Positions 1-10,233 of a stretch of 64,000 bases of DNA are shown piece by piece. Origin of the DNA: Amanita rubescens (lineage: Eukaryota; Basidiomycota; Agaricomycetes; Agaricales; Amanitaceae). Position 1 is the stretch's first letter. Each line of letters begins with the position of its first letter. The notes beneath the pieces are model-generated. The model ran no database searches, was not told where the DNA came from, and worked only from the letters and a program-made list of their open reading frames with translations. The translations under genes and the position numbers were made by a program. The DNA is taken from contig WION01000024.1 of assembly GCA_015039365.1 (NCBI GenBank), forward strand, positions 310,001 to 374,000. Direction: 5' to 3'.

Positions 1-660
1 AGAATTTCACGCAAGCTTTTACCACTTGCAGCTCACTTGAACATCCCCTCCCTTCCTGAAATGATCTCGGAATTCCTTTACGAGCAAGAAAATCAAGATC
101 AAGATGCACCTGCATTCAACGATGTACCTCCAAACCAACGCCCTCAGTGCCAGGGCAAGATAATGGCCTATCCATCAGCAGTTGCAACATTTTACGCACC
201 TAGCGACATTTCTGGCATTAACGGGATGTTTCGCGAGCGCATCCGGTCCGTGGACTCATGGCTCAATGGACCCGAACGCCGAGACTGTGTATTCGTCGAA
301 CACACTACAGACGCTCCCGGATTCCAAGGCATGTTTGTTGCTCAAGTCCACGCATTTCTGAAAATCAAACACGACGGCCAAAAGTACCCATGTGCCGTCG
401 TAAGTTGGTTCTCAACAGTCGGCAACTCACCTTGTCCGCAAACCGGCATGTGGATGGTGGAACGCGACTTGGACGCCAACGGAAGACCCGAAATGTCCGT
501 AATTCATTTGGAAAGCATCCTACGTGGTGCACATCTGATTGGAATTGCGGGATCTCAAATGATACCACCGGAGCTTTCCTATCATGACAGCCTTCACATT
601 TTCAAGTCGTTCTACGTAAACAAATTCATCGATTATCAAGCCCATGAGATCATATTCTAG
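1..660 (+). CDS. Plavaka-type (CACTA superfamily) transposase, C-terminal part, 5' end outside window
   Basis: The frame is open from base 1 to the TAG at 658-660 (219 codons), so the start lies upstream of the window. The protein shows the C-terminal signature of the Plavaka transposases abundant in agaricomycetes: a conserved FYAPSD block followed by GMFRERIR, a middle segment ending in TGMWMVE, then VIHLESILRGAHLIGIAG and a terminal FYVNKFIDYQAHEI. These match the family from memory; no search was run. The catalytic DDE core must lie upstream. I saw no stop or frameshift in the visible part, so the copy may have been recently active, but the rest cannot be judged. The CACTA terminal repeat could not be placed with confidence in the 0.7 kb downstream. 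Confidence 0.82.
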   Translation, partial: RISRKLLPLAAHLNIPSLPEMISEFLYEQENQDQDAPAFNDVPPNQRPQCQGKIMAYPSAVATFYAPSDISGINGMFRERIRSVDSWLNGPERRDCVFVEHTTDAPGFQGMFVAQVHAFLKIKHDGQKYPCAVVSWFSTVGNSPCPQTGMWMVERDLDANGRPEMSVIHLESILRGAHLIGIAGSQMIPPELSYHDSLHIFKSFYVNKFIDYQAHEIIF

Positions 661-1411
661 TTGTACATGAATATTAATTCTTTTTGAGTCCATCGACATG
701 AACAAATGTCCGGGAGTGTATGTGAGTAATACCCTTAACCCTGGATGGCCTGTCAATTCGAGACTCGGGGAAAAACATGCAAATAGTCTCACCTATGCCC
801 TAAACCCTCGTTATATGGCACCAGCAATACTCCTGAGTAGGCTATGCTGCACGGGGATAAGCGGCACGAAGAATCATTGGCGAGCGAGGTCACAGTGGGC
901 ACCGTGAGGGCGAATGTCGGTTAAAGGACCGGTTATGGGGAGCGTGTGACAGCATAACACCAGGTAGTGGAAGGTGATGCTTGAGGGCGATGCTCGAGGG
1001 AACGCTGAACAGTGATGAGGAAGACGGCAGTGATAGCTTGGCAGTTGGGTGCGTGAGCGGTAAATCAAGAGCGGTTGGAGAAGATGCTCACCGCCACACC
1101 CAAAGTCATGAGCGATCACCGCCAGAGCTGGAGCAGCCGAAGTGGTCGTGGCCTGAGCGGGGAGCTACAAAAGATGACGTCGGCAGAGCTGGAGGGGATG
1201 AAGCGTTGTTTGTCGGAGCGTGGAGTGATCAAAGTGGAAACTCCCGTTTTGCTGATGTACTATCTTAATAACATCACTTATATCCGTTACTACTAGCTAT
1301 TACCCTTTAGGTATGCTACAACTATAGAAGTATGGATAAACATATTCTGAGGCCGAAGTGAAATGAAGGCTTCGTCTTATTCTTATAGCTCTTTTAACTC
1401 TTATAACCGGC
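661..1411. other. Region without recognisable gene
   Basis: Short overlapping ORFs occur here, but none has family motifs or splice-consistent structure. It probably includes the 3' flank of the Plavaka element. Nothing further is supported. Confidence 0.5.
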
Positions 1412-1425
1412 GACTTGGGTAACGC
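1412..1425. repeat. Left target-site duplication of the LINE insertion
   Basis: GACTTGGGTAACGC occurs here and again, identical over 14 bp, at 2403-2416 directly after a poly(A) tract. Duplications of this length are typical of target-primed reverse transcription. Confidence 0.9.
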
Positions 1426-2402
1426 GTATGGAAAAAAGGGAGTGGTGCGCTGCTGCTTCTTCCTTTGATGCGGAACTTGCTGCCTGCGAAATCGCGCTCA
1501 CATGGCTTATCCAGCGCACAGACATAAAATGCGCAACCATCGTCACAGACAACAAAGCAGCCATCAATGCCCTATTCGACACGAATACGCACTCAAGCCA
1601 AATCACGTCCCTCAAAATATGCATATTAGCACGGGACTGGCTAAGTCGTTCACCTGACCACACTCTACGAATCTCATGGTGCCCATCTCACGTAGGAATT
1701 ACAGGAAACGAACGCGCCGACAGATTAGCAAGCAGGGAACAAGACGAATCCACGGCACCAGGCATCCTGCGCGAGCACTTCATACAGATGGCCAAACATC
1801 ACGCTCAACGCTGGTGGAAGGCAAGATATTGCAGCCCACAATATACAGGACATGGCTGGCTACCGATTAGACGCAAAAAGAAGCCCATTCAACCCTCCCT
1901 GGGCCACGCCACTCAACGTTTCGTGATGCGGGAGATGGCAGAGAACAACCCAGCCTTGATGGCTCGCCTAACGCGAGCCTTAACAAACCACGCGCCAACG
2001 GGAGAATACCGAGAGTGCTTCTTCCCAGATCAGTCCACACAATGCCCTCACTGCCCAGACCCCGTGCTCCACTCAAGGTCGCACATTCTATCCATGTGCG
2101 GCAAGTACACCTCTCACTTTGCCTCGATACAGAAAATTCGCACTGATAAAAAGAACAGCAAACAACTCAAACGGTTCCTCAAAGAAAACCCCACCACCTT
2201 CACGTTCGACGACCTTCCCCCCGAACCACCATGAATCCCCCTTCCCCTGCCTAGATGTCATTAGTAGCTTACCGTATACTACCATAATGCGACTACTGCG
2301 CTATATGCTTACTATACAAGCCTCCGCAGAGGTGAATCACTCATTATAGATTTACGATAAACTACATAATAAACTCATTTCTATTCGGAAAAAAAAAAAA
2401 AA
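1426..2402 (+). mobile_element. 5'-truncated non-LTR retrotransposon (LINE, Tad/I-like)
   Basis: A 977-bp insertion is bounded by a perfect 14-bp target-site duplication and ends in 14 consecutive A residues (2389-2402). It carries only the 3' part of a LINE ORF2 with an RNase H domain, as expected when reverse transcription stops early. The poly(A) end and duplication give its orientation (+) and exact boundaries. The near-perfect duplication suggests a fairly young insertion. Confidence 0.88.
1428..2234 (+). pseudogene. LINE ORF2 C-terminal fragment: RNase H domain plus CCHC-like finger
   Basis: This 268-codon frame starts almost at the truncation point, so its ATG is probably fortuitous. 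RNase H features are visible: the glutamate block DAELAACEIAL (about residues 14-24), the aspartate in VTDNKAA (about 39-45), and the last motif WCPSHVGITGNERADRLA (about 84-101). The first catalytic aspartate of RNase H is missing with the 5' truncation. Near the C-terminus, CPHC followed by HSRSHILSMC gives a cysteine-histidine finger usual after the RNase H of Tad/I-clade LINEs. The reverse transcriptase and endonuclease are absent, so the copy cannot move on its own. The frame has no internal stop, which fits a recent event. Confidence 0.85.
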
Positions 2403-2416
2403 GACTTGGGTAACGC
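2403..2416. repeat. Right target-site duplication of the LINE insertion
   Basis: This is a perfect copy of 1412-1425, following the poly(A) tail without a gap. Confidence 0.9.
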
Positions 2417-4150
2417 TCTGATAAGAGCCGGCGATACCCGAGACGCGGCTTGCCAAGCTGGACCTAACAAACAGCACAGCCTCTGAATGCTCCTGCGACA
2501 CATACACATACCACCATAGGCAATAGCCCACCACGGTACATACCATACGCAACGAAAGCGTTTCACGCTGACGCACTTGCTTCCACTGCAGGCCCAACGT
2601 CGTGCCGCTGCTTTGCCAGTTACATCCGTCTCCAATGCCCGAATACGTACTTTCAATGGGTTCGTCCTTAGGCTTTTGAAAGGGAATGAGCAGACGACAG
2701 GTTATGCGTATGTTATGATGGAGATGTCGTTTCAAAACTGTTTACGTCCGGCACTGCCTATTGCGCACACGACGAACTACGCAGAAAGGTCATATGTGAC
2801 ATGACGCGCCTAAAGAAGCTACTGGGGAACAACAAGAATGTTGAATACTACATCAAAAGCACGGGTCGGAGAGGAGCCTTGGCTGGCCCCTGTTGTAACG
2901 ATAATAGGTATTGCTTGTAATACATGCGTTGTTCTCCTTCGCAAGGGATTCGCCTAGAAGCTCGATGGTCTGTTTCAAGCGCATTGTTGGACGATAGATA
3001 ATATGCTCCCCTGACTGGTATGCATTCTCCCTTGTCCAAGAATGGTAGTACTTCGCATACCCATCCGTTTCGATGTCAAGTTCAACGCTGCACTTACCGC
3101 CTCTGGAACATGTGGAACTTTCAGAGTCACGTAATGAATGTACTTGTGGTGCCTTGGTGCCTAGACACGTCATGGCGAGTGTTCTGATGTGCCTTTAGAA
3201 GAATCCTACATGGACTTTCCTTTGACAGGCGTCTGAAGACCGAGTCCAGAGCGGTGATTAATGCACTAGCGATAGTATTGATATTCCTGCCACATCTGAG
3301 AGTCCCTGACTATGAGATAAGATGACCTATTACTGACTATGGATTCAATGCTATAAGCGCCAGTGTTCATCCTCTTTCGACGGGATAATGCCTCCAGTGC
3401 ATCAGTCGCCTCAGCTAAGTCTGCCGTGCTATCATTCGAAACTAGGTGATTCCGTTCAAGTACCTTCGAAGAACTCTTTCTACGTCCTTTTTGCTTTGAC
3501 GGGCGTCTGAGTCTCGAAAATATGTGGCTCTGGCATCGACGATCAGCACGTGTTGTTCAATTTTCGGGTTACCATCGGGTGGCTGTGTCAATTGTGAGCA
3601 GGCTTCGTCTTAAATACCGACAATGAATGACGTAGCTCCAGGTATCTTTGCGTTCCCTCCGATCTGCCTCTGTTGCGCCTTAACCGTACTTTGATTCAAT
3701 GCCGCCCCGTGGTGCCACCGCTTCTGTATCGTGCGTCTTTCCCATCTCATTCAATTACTAGCGTTAAATGCTAGGGTTTTCACATTAGAAAGCGCCGCTC
3801 TATCGCTCGAACAAAGAAATCCCCATTTTTATCACCTGAGACTGCCAGTGTTGAGTACGAGTTTTATCTTTACCAACTTTGTTCTACCTTTTAAATGATT
3901 TTTTGCAGTTCTGATTCCGATCTGCCTCTTGCAATTGGAAATGCCGATTCCTCTAAAAAACGCAAGCCTCAAAAAAACGACGGCGCTAGCGCAAGATCAG
4001 AAACACGGTTCGTCTTGCTTGTACTTTTATCTTGAATAAATGTTGACAGGCTTTTGGTTGGCAGTTCCATACTTCTCCAACCCTCGACAACTCTGCCACA
4101 CCTCCAACACACCCACCACTCCTGCCGCACCTCAAGGAGAAGGCTACGTG
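2417..4150. other. Region without recognisable gene
   Basis: Only scattered short ORFs on both strands. I could not assign any by motif. The phrase GGCGTCTGA appears twice (about 3228 and 3503) within similar contexts, hinting at a diverged internal duplication. Confidence 0.4.
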
Positions 4151-4531
4151 GTAAGACAATCCATACCCTTATTTTTTATACTAACGAGTTACGACCCTAC
4201 TCCTAGCCTGTCGTAGAGTCACACCGGCGCGACACTGCTCAATTGCACCCCGAAAACAGGCTGTACCCCTCCACTGTATCCCGTGAACGTTCCGCACCCC
4301 AACTGAGGTACGTGATTAGTAAGACATCCCCCCATCTGCGTATTGTGTACTAACGATCCTGCTAGTACATCCCTCGCTCCTTCAATGCTCACTGTGCCAC
4401 ACCTCTCCACCTCAGTGCCACTGCACCCATCCACCACTCTCCGCAAACAGGAGACAGACAGATGGTAAGACGATCCATCTCACTCATATGATTTCGTGTA
4501 CTAACAGCCCGTACCTTCAACAACCCCGCAG
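4151..4531 (+). other. Three similar intron-like segments in series
   Basis: Segments at 4151-4206, 4319-4365 and 4465-4531 each begin GTAAGAC, share a following ATCC-rich stretch, contain a TACTAAC-type branch site and end in AG. The intervening 112- and 99-nt blocks are rich in CAC/CTC and lack stops in some frames. This looks like an exon-intron unit duplicated in tandem. No protein family was recognised, and the exons cannot be joined with confidence to the fragment downstream. Confidence 0.45.
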
Positions 4532-4711
4532 CTGGCACCCCTTCAGCACCACCTGTGACAACGCTACCACTGCATATGCACCCCAACGAACCCAGCCACA
4601 CCTCGTGCACCCCTCCATGCAGTAGACCGGCGCCCATGCCTCACCCTATCCTAACATGGGTGCGGGTATAGGCACGGGTGTTCCTGCCTGACCCGAACCC
4701 GTGACACGTTT

Positions 4712-5004
4712 TCAGGCGCTTTTGACGTCTATGGAGAGCGGAATTACAGTTACATGAAAGAGACGATGGCTGCCATAAAGGCGAGGGATGACCTATCCAC
4801 AAACCAAAAACCCAGGCTCCGCTGACCATATGATTCAAAATTAGGTGTATTCCCATGTCGCACCTTCAACATGGGGCAGCAGACCGTTTCATTCCCCCAT
4901 ACTGACATGGAAAACCTTGCGCAATCGTGGTGTTCTATAACCTCCCTGGGTGAATTTGATCCTACCCAGGGTGGGCATCTGGTCTTGTGGGGAATACCTT
5001 GTGC
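4712..5004 (+). pseudogene. Fragment of a TET/JBP-like 2OG-Fe(II) oxygenase gene
   Basis: Translation is colinear with the last exon of the intact relative at 27356-28840: a variant of its YSKRNHDH region, then a PYD, FPCRTFN and SFPHTDMENLAQSWC series and GGHLVLW. The metal-binding HxD pair (HTD) is present. A TGA at 4823-4825 interrupts the frame exactly where the intact copy has arginine, as expected from CGA to TGA decay. Homology stops after LVLWG near 5004, so the distal histidine and arginine of the oxygenase core are lost. It lies directly upstream of an HNH_2 pseudogene. Confidence 0.72.
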
Positions 5005-5112
5005 CAGTGTATTCGCCTATTCACATTAACATGCGGTACCGTGGCTCTATTGCCTATATTAGTAGGTGTTAAAATCCGATAGTATCTGATAAGGCTTTCT
5101 GACCTCCTCTAG

Positions 5113-6173
5113 AATCCTGGCAATATGGCCTCATTGACTGGGAACTCCTTTACGAATGCCTTCGCAAGATCATTTTATCCGATGGAGATTGGGAGGTTTT
5201 TGAATACGATGAATGTGAGCCTACTCGGCGAGGGGCTCATTGTCTTCCGAGCCGTGAGATTCCTCTTCCCGGAACATATATACTTCTTCAACCAGGTATG
5301 TATTGTCTATCTTCATGATATATGCTTCTTCACATGATTTATCGTAGATGGTTCTCCGATCCATGTAGACTTGACACCTAATTTGGCTCGCGTCCGCCAT
5401 CCAGTTCCTTTACGCAACGAAGACGTATGCTGCACACGGTATAGGGGCGTATATAACTGATTATCTGATTGGTTTTCAGATATCCGCCTTCCAACAACGC
5501 GTACGTGACCGCGATCCCAGCTGCCTCATATGCGGCGCTGAGGTTAAAGGACGTCTATATACATTGTTATCGGGAAACCCACATTTTCCCTCCTGGACAT
5601 GAACACGAAGCATGTCGCACTACCTTGCCTCTTTCTTTTCAGCTAAAACATGTCGTGCAGTGGATTGATAAAGGCTACCCGAATCTTATAACGGATACTG
5701 CACCCCTTTGGTGGAGCGAGCAAGATCGATCGACTCAGTTCAGAATGCGATCTTACTTCGCTCTGATTTGCATAATGCTTGGAGTGATTATGTCATTGCG
5801 GTCCTTCCTGATGTTTGCATTTTCCATTCATCTACGGCATTGTTTCTCACTACGTTCTGAGTAGCGTGGGCACGTGGTCGTCCCACTTATTGGCGGTTGC
5901 GACGATGTTGCTGGAAAGACCCTCAAACTCGATCATATTACTGACCCCAATTTGCGACCCCTCGATGAGCTTTTCCGCGATTATTTTCTTCAATGTCTGT
6001 TGGGTATGAAGGGTGAAGATGAGCTTTCATGGGACTACGAAGAAGCATTCGACGATGAAATCGATCTGTCAAAAGACATTTGGAGTGGAAAACAGGGTAA
6101 AGAACACTTGGAGTATGAACTGTCTTGCAGATTGCACGGCTTTCAGGTCGCACAGGAGCTGAGTGTGATTTGA
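5113..6173 (+). pseudogene. HNH_2-type endonuclease gene, frameshifted
   Basis: Exons can be read at 5113-5295, 5348-5424 and from 5480, separated by introns 5296-5347 and 5425-5479. They encode the fungal pre-HNH region (EYDECEPTRRGAHCLPSRE, then DGSPIHVDLTPNLARVRHP) and DRDPSCLICG, the first cysteine pair of the HNH fold. The next conserved parts occur in other frames: THIFPPGHE, then WIDKGYPNLITD, then SVQNAILLRSDLHNAW (HNH asparagine and histidine). A spliced last exon after a 50-nt intron reads GHVVVPLIGG, LKLDHITDPNLRPLDELFRDYFLQ and a final HLEYELSCRL. At least two frame changes inside the core, including a 4-nt duplication near 5730, cannot be explained by introns. The family is frequent near mobile DNA in agaricomycetes; its role is unknown. 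Confidence 0.75.
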
Positions 6174-6255
6174 ATTACAAGCGCTTATTGATGATTACTG
6201 TATTATACGCCCAAGTACTTAAGTTATCATTTTCCTGATTACTGTCTGAAGCGTC

Positions 6256-6311
6256 TACCGGTACCTGCGACCTTTAATGAGCCTTGTAGAGCTCTGATTC
6301 AGGTACCGGTA
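6256..6311. repeat. 12-bp perfect inverted repeat
   Basis: TACCGGTACCTG at 6256-6267 is exactly inverted at 6300-6311 with a 32-nt spacer. Function unknown. Confidence 0.6.
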
Positions 6312-7099
6312 TGAAACACCGTAAGCACTCTCCATCAAGGAACTAGATCTCTTGGATACTAGTACTCTGAGATCCCATCAGCTGCTTCGGTCTGGTGACA
6401 GTCGTCTGGATGTGAGGCTGCTCATGCAGAGTTTTTGTCGGGGCTCAGGCGCTCAGGGGTCGATTCAAGCGCATTTCATTTGCGAAACCAATGCGGGCTA
6501 GGGCTAGCCGATGGGCTATTGTCGTGAAGCTGAAGTCCTTCGCCATGTTCAGACCAGTCACCACTGGTAGTGTTTACAGGTCCGGTTACTCTAACCAGAA
6601 AATAGCCGGACCGTCGGTTACGGTCATGCTGCCAGGGCCCAGGGCAGCTGCGTCTAGCTGCGGTTAAGTGAACGCTATCCACCCAGCGAAAATTTGGTGT
6701 TGCGAAGGGTTCGCGATCTGGATCGCGAATCGGCAATCAAGGGGTTTACACGTACAGCGATAAGACAACGACCATAGGCGTCCCCGGGCTATGGCACGTA
6801 TGTTATCATTGAGCATAGCCGGAATACTGACATTGCCCGATCCATAGGATCATGCATGGATGCAGTTGCACAAGAGGAGCAATATCTGCCAGCTCACGAG
6901 CTGGTGCCAAAAAAGGCTCCCGCCGAAGCTTAAAGCCGAAGCCGAACCGAGTCTTGGCCTTTGTCATGCCTCTTTGGCTTTTCTTAATTCTACAGCATCG
7001 CTTCGATAAGGTTCCGCAATTTAAGGTTGTCTTCGAGGAATACCTCTTTTATGCGGCGCTGCAACAAAATGAAGGAAGCGGCTAACCGGTCTTTCCGCA
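6312..7099. other. Region without recognisable gene; contains a short hairpin
   Basis: No coding signal was recognised. A perfect 9-bp stem with a 2-nt loop lies at 6710-6729 (TTCGCGATC / GATCGCGAA). Confidence 0.4.
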
Positions 7100-8500
7100 A
7101 ACCGATATCCTTGCTGACTCGAAGGAGACCAAGACAGACGAGCTTCCGCCCGTGGCCTGGGCCAGATCAACACGGATGTTTCTGTGCCGGTCGCAGCGGT
7201 GCAGGTCGTGTTGGAGGCGTATTTGAGGATGCTGGAGGTATGTGGTTTTGTTGAGTATGGGATGATTGTTGATGATGGATGCAGGTGAACGGCATTTGAT
7301 TGCGTTGTACGCTGGTGCGTTGGGCGAGAGCGCCGTCGAGCGGTATGCGCTGTTCCTCGTCTCGCTTAGGTTGGAAGTGGGTATGGTTGAGTTGCATTTG
7401 TTTCTTTTATGTAATATATTGACATTTTCGTAGATGAAGGTATGGGAATTGATGGAGCGTAATCGAAGAACGCAAACGAGTGTTGCTGCGAGCGCGCGAA
7501 CATGGGTTGGATGTGAACCGCGTTGCGGTCTGTGGACAAGGCTTTTGAGGTGTGCTACCTTTCCTGTCCTGCTTTCAAAGTCTTATTCTTCCCAGCTGCT
7601 TCTGCCGACATCAACTAAGGCCCCCCCCTCCATCCCTCGTCGGTCCCGAATCAAGCAACCCGCTCCAGTGACCACCTTTATATATTGTGAGGTTCCTCGT
7701 TACGTTCCCTTTAATGGACAACGTTTAGCGAGGCAACGTATGCCACAGCGCTGGAACAGGCCTGTGTCGTTTTGCGCTTCTTCCTCGGTAAGAGCGTTGA
7801 TTATAACATTTCTACCTCGTGATAGTTTCGGGTCGGCTCAAACTCGCACACAGCGTGTTAGACATGCTCCCTGCTGAGCTTGCCGGTATATCCGAACCTG
7901 AAGAGCGAGCGACGAAGTACCTCCATTACCGGCACTTTTTCCTCGTATGGGAGTCGTTAGAGAGGATCGTGGCAGGCGCTGGGGATTGATATGGACATGT
8001 CGAGAATCGGTACGTTTATCTTCGGCTTTGGTTTATCAATAAGATTAACTGACAATTAACTTAGGCTCGATTGGGGCAAGCAGGGAAACCCGCGCAGCAT
8101 GGTTGTCAGATTACCATGCTGTACTTGAAGAAGCGAACGAACAAGTAACAAGGCTGTTGACAGCCAAATGGCTCGTCAACACCAAAGACTATTCAGCTGG
8201 TATGCCTTTTCTCGCTTGATTCGCTTGTGGTGATTCTGACGAAGTAGATCCAGCGGACAAACGACGAAAAGAAATGATACGTGTAAGGAGAGTGTTCATT
8301 CCTGAGCTGCTGATCAGGCTACATTCCCTCTTATACGCATCGAGGAAATGGTTCCCCGAGTACGTCGTTTTCTTCCTTCCCCTTTCCGACCCTCGCCCTT
8401 ACATCTGATCACAACCAGAAACCTAAAACGTGCCCTCAGCCTCGCCAACATCGTTGCAGACTCTTGATACAGACTATATGATGGCTTCCTCGGTGTAGAC
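7100..8500 (+). pseudogene. NUP107/NUP84 nucleoporin pseudogene, copy A
   Basis: Reading across frames gives successive blocks of the conserved C-terminal half of Nup107/Nup84, the Y-complex scaffold nucleoporin: VQVVLEAYLRMLE, then LIALYAGALGESAVERYALFLVSL, AREHGLDVNRVAV, a MLPAELAGISEPEERATEYLHYR-like block, YHAVLEEANEQVTRLLTA and finally NLKRALSLANIVADS followed by YRLYDGFLGVD. Intron-like GT..AG spacers remain, so the copy arose from DNA and not from mRNA. Several frame changes and stops (for example directly after VADS) make it non-functional. A second, inverted copy lies at 21463-22990. The parental gene is not in this window. Confidence 0.75.
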
Positions 8501-10233
8501 GTAGATGACGAGCTGGGACCGTTGCAAAAACAACTTGAGGAACATATCGTACATTACACACAAAAAACACACATTTACTATTTCTGCGTGGCACGTTTTC
8601 GTGGATGGCGAACTTGTCCTATCGTGGAAAACAAGAGCCGCGAGACCGGTTCATGCATCGGTAGACGGATGAAAATGACTGGGAGCATTCACACCAATGC
8701 GAGGATACAGCGACACCTGCACGTCCCCGTTCACAACCGCGAAGGATGTTGCCGGATACAAGGAATCTTGCGTATCCGCGTTCACGATGACGTGTCAGTT
8801 CTAGGGACAAACGAGCGACGATGGACGCGTTTACGCCTGCCGCCTTTGACTTCGATAATCATGGGCTTTATGCCCGGGGGTTCAATGATGCCACGACCCG
8901 GCGCGACTTGAGCACTAGAATGCTGCCGCTTGTGCTAGATCATGCGCTCCTGGGGCTGCCGCCTCCAACCCTCTGCTCCAGCAGCCGGTAGCAGTTACAT
9001 TAGTCATGCCCACCTGTTGATGCTGCTGGGTTAGGGACTTGGTGACTTATATTTGCGGCGAGGCGGTTCTAGAATAAGAAGAGGCTGGTATACATATATC
9101 CACTTGTAATGAGCATTTTAGCTATCTTACGATAGGATACTGTTGAATTAACCTAAACGAGTATCAAAGAGTCTTCTACGGTAAAATCGCGTGTAGAATT
9201 CGTTCGACTTCATTGAAGCCTAATGCGTTTATGGCATTGAAGCATCTGCAAAATCACTGTCAATACCGAAAATGCGAATACCATGCACGAACACTGACAA
9301 ATGGTTGCCCGTCACCCTCACTCTCACTTTCACTTTCATTTTCGCACCCCTGGCCTGCAATGTTGCCACTTTCCTCGTCATCTGTTCACTCCGCTCCTTT
9401 TTTTGTATACTTCAGTGAAGGTACATTGCCATCGCATAAAGAGATTTACCCAGCTCCCACCCATGAGCAGCCCCAATGACGATAAAATCCTCCGTCGTTC
9501 GCGAAAAAATTGACAATGTAGTCGTCTCTACGGCGAGCCGCCGGGAAGCGATACAGTACATGCTGAATCGTTTCGCCCTTCCTCGTTGAATTGTCAGGGA
9601 ACTGTGAAATTGATATCAAAATGGGAGAGGTAACTTACCTATTCCACTGCCAAAGTATGAAAGGTACTCGAAACATCCTGCTACTCTGCGCACTGCGGCG
9701 GCCTAGGGTCAAACAAAGCTCATTCTGGGAACCGAAGTATAAGCCTGGGGCGGAGGCAACGGTGTAGGGCGATGATTAAGGGTCCAGGGTCAAATAGAGC
9801 GATCCCTAGTCCATTTTCCGATGGGAAGTTCAGGTGCAGCACTCCGATGTTCATCGTGAAAATTTGGATTCACGAACAGGCGAGCGACGCTTGCCATCGA
9901 GGATGGATAGTTTGACAAATAGTCACAAACAAACATTATAACCTGAAACTCACATTGTCACCGTCGTTTTTCGTGACAAGCCTCCTATTACCACGCTTGA
10001 CCTCAGATTCGCCTCTCCAACCCCAGATGAATACATCCAGCTACCCAGGCTTTACTGAATCTATTCTATTGAAAGTTTTCTTTTAATCTTCATATATATC
10101 ATCTGACTATACTTGAAGATGTGGGCCACCAAGTGGCAGATCCGAGGCCAATTTTTTACATTTAATTTTGATTAATAATAAATAAATCTCAGTTGCCACT
10201 TAGTTTCATGTTCTTTCAACTATCGACCTAAAT
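8501..10233. other. Region without recognisable gene; probable Helitron 3' flank at the right end
   Basis: Only short ORFs. 9311-9341 is a pyrimidine-rich low-complexity stretch of TCAC/TTTC units. Near 10127-10139 a GCCAC-TTG-GTGGC hairpin (read on the minus strand) could belong to the Helitron 3' terminus, but I could not place a convincing CTRR end. Confidence 0.35.

Noticed and set aside
6476..6736. 86-codon minus-strand ORF
   Set aside because: No motif, no splice context; coincides with hairpin-forming sequence.
10080..10200. Exact Helitron 3' terminus at the GCCAC/GTGGC hairpin near 10130
   Set aside because: No CTRR followed by T at the expected distance could be identified, so the boundary was left open.
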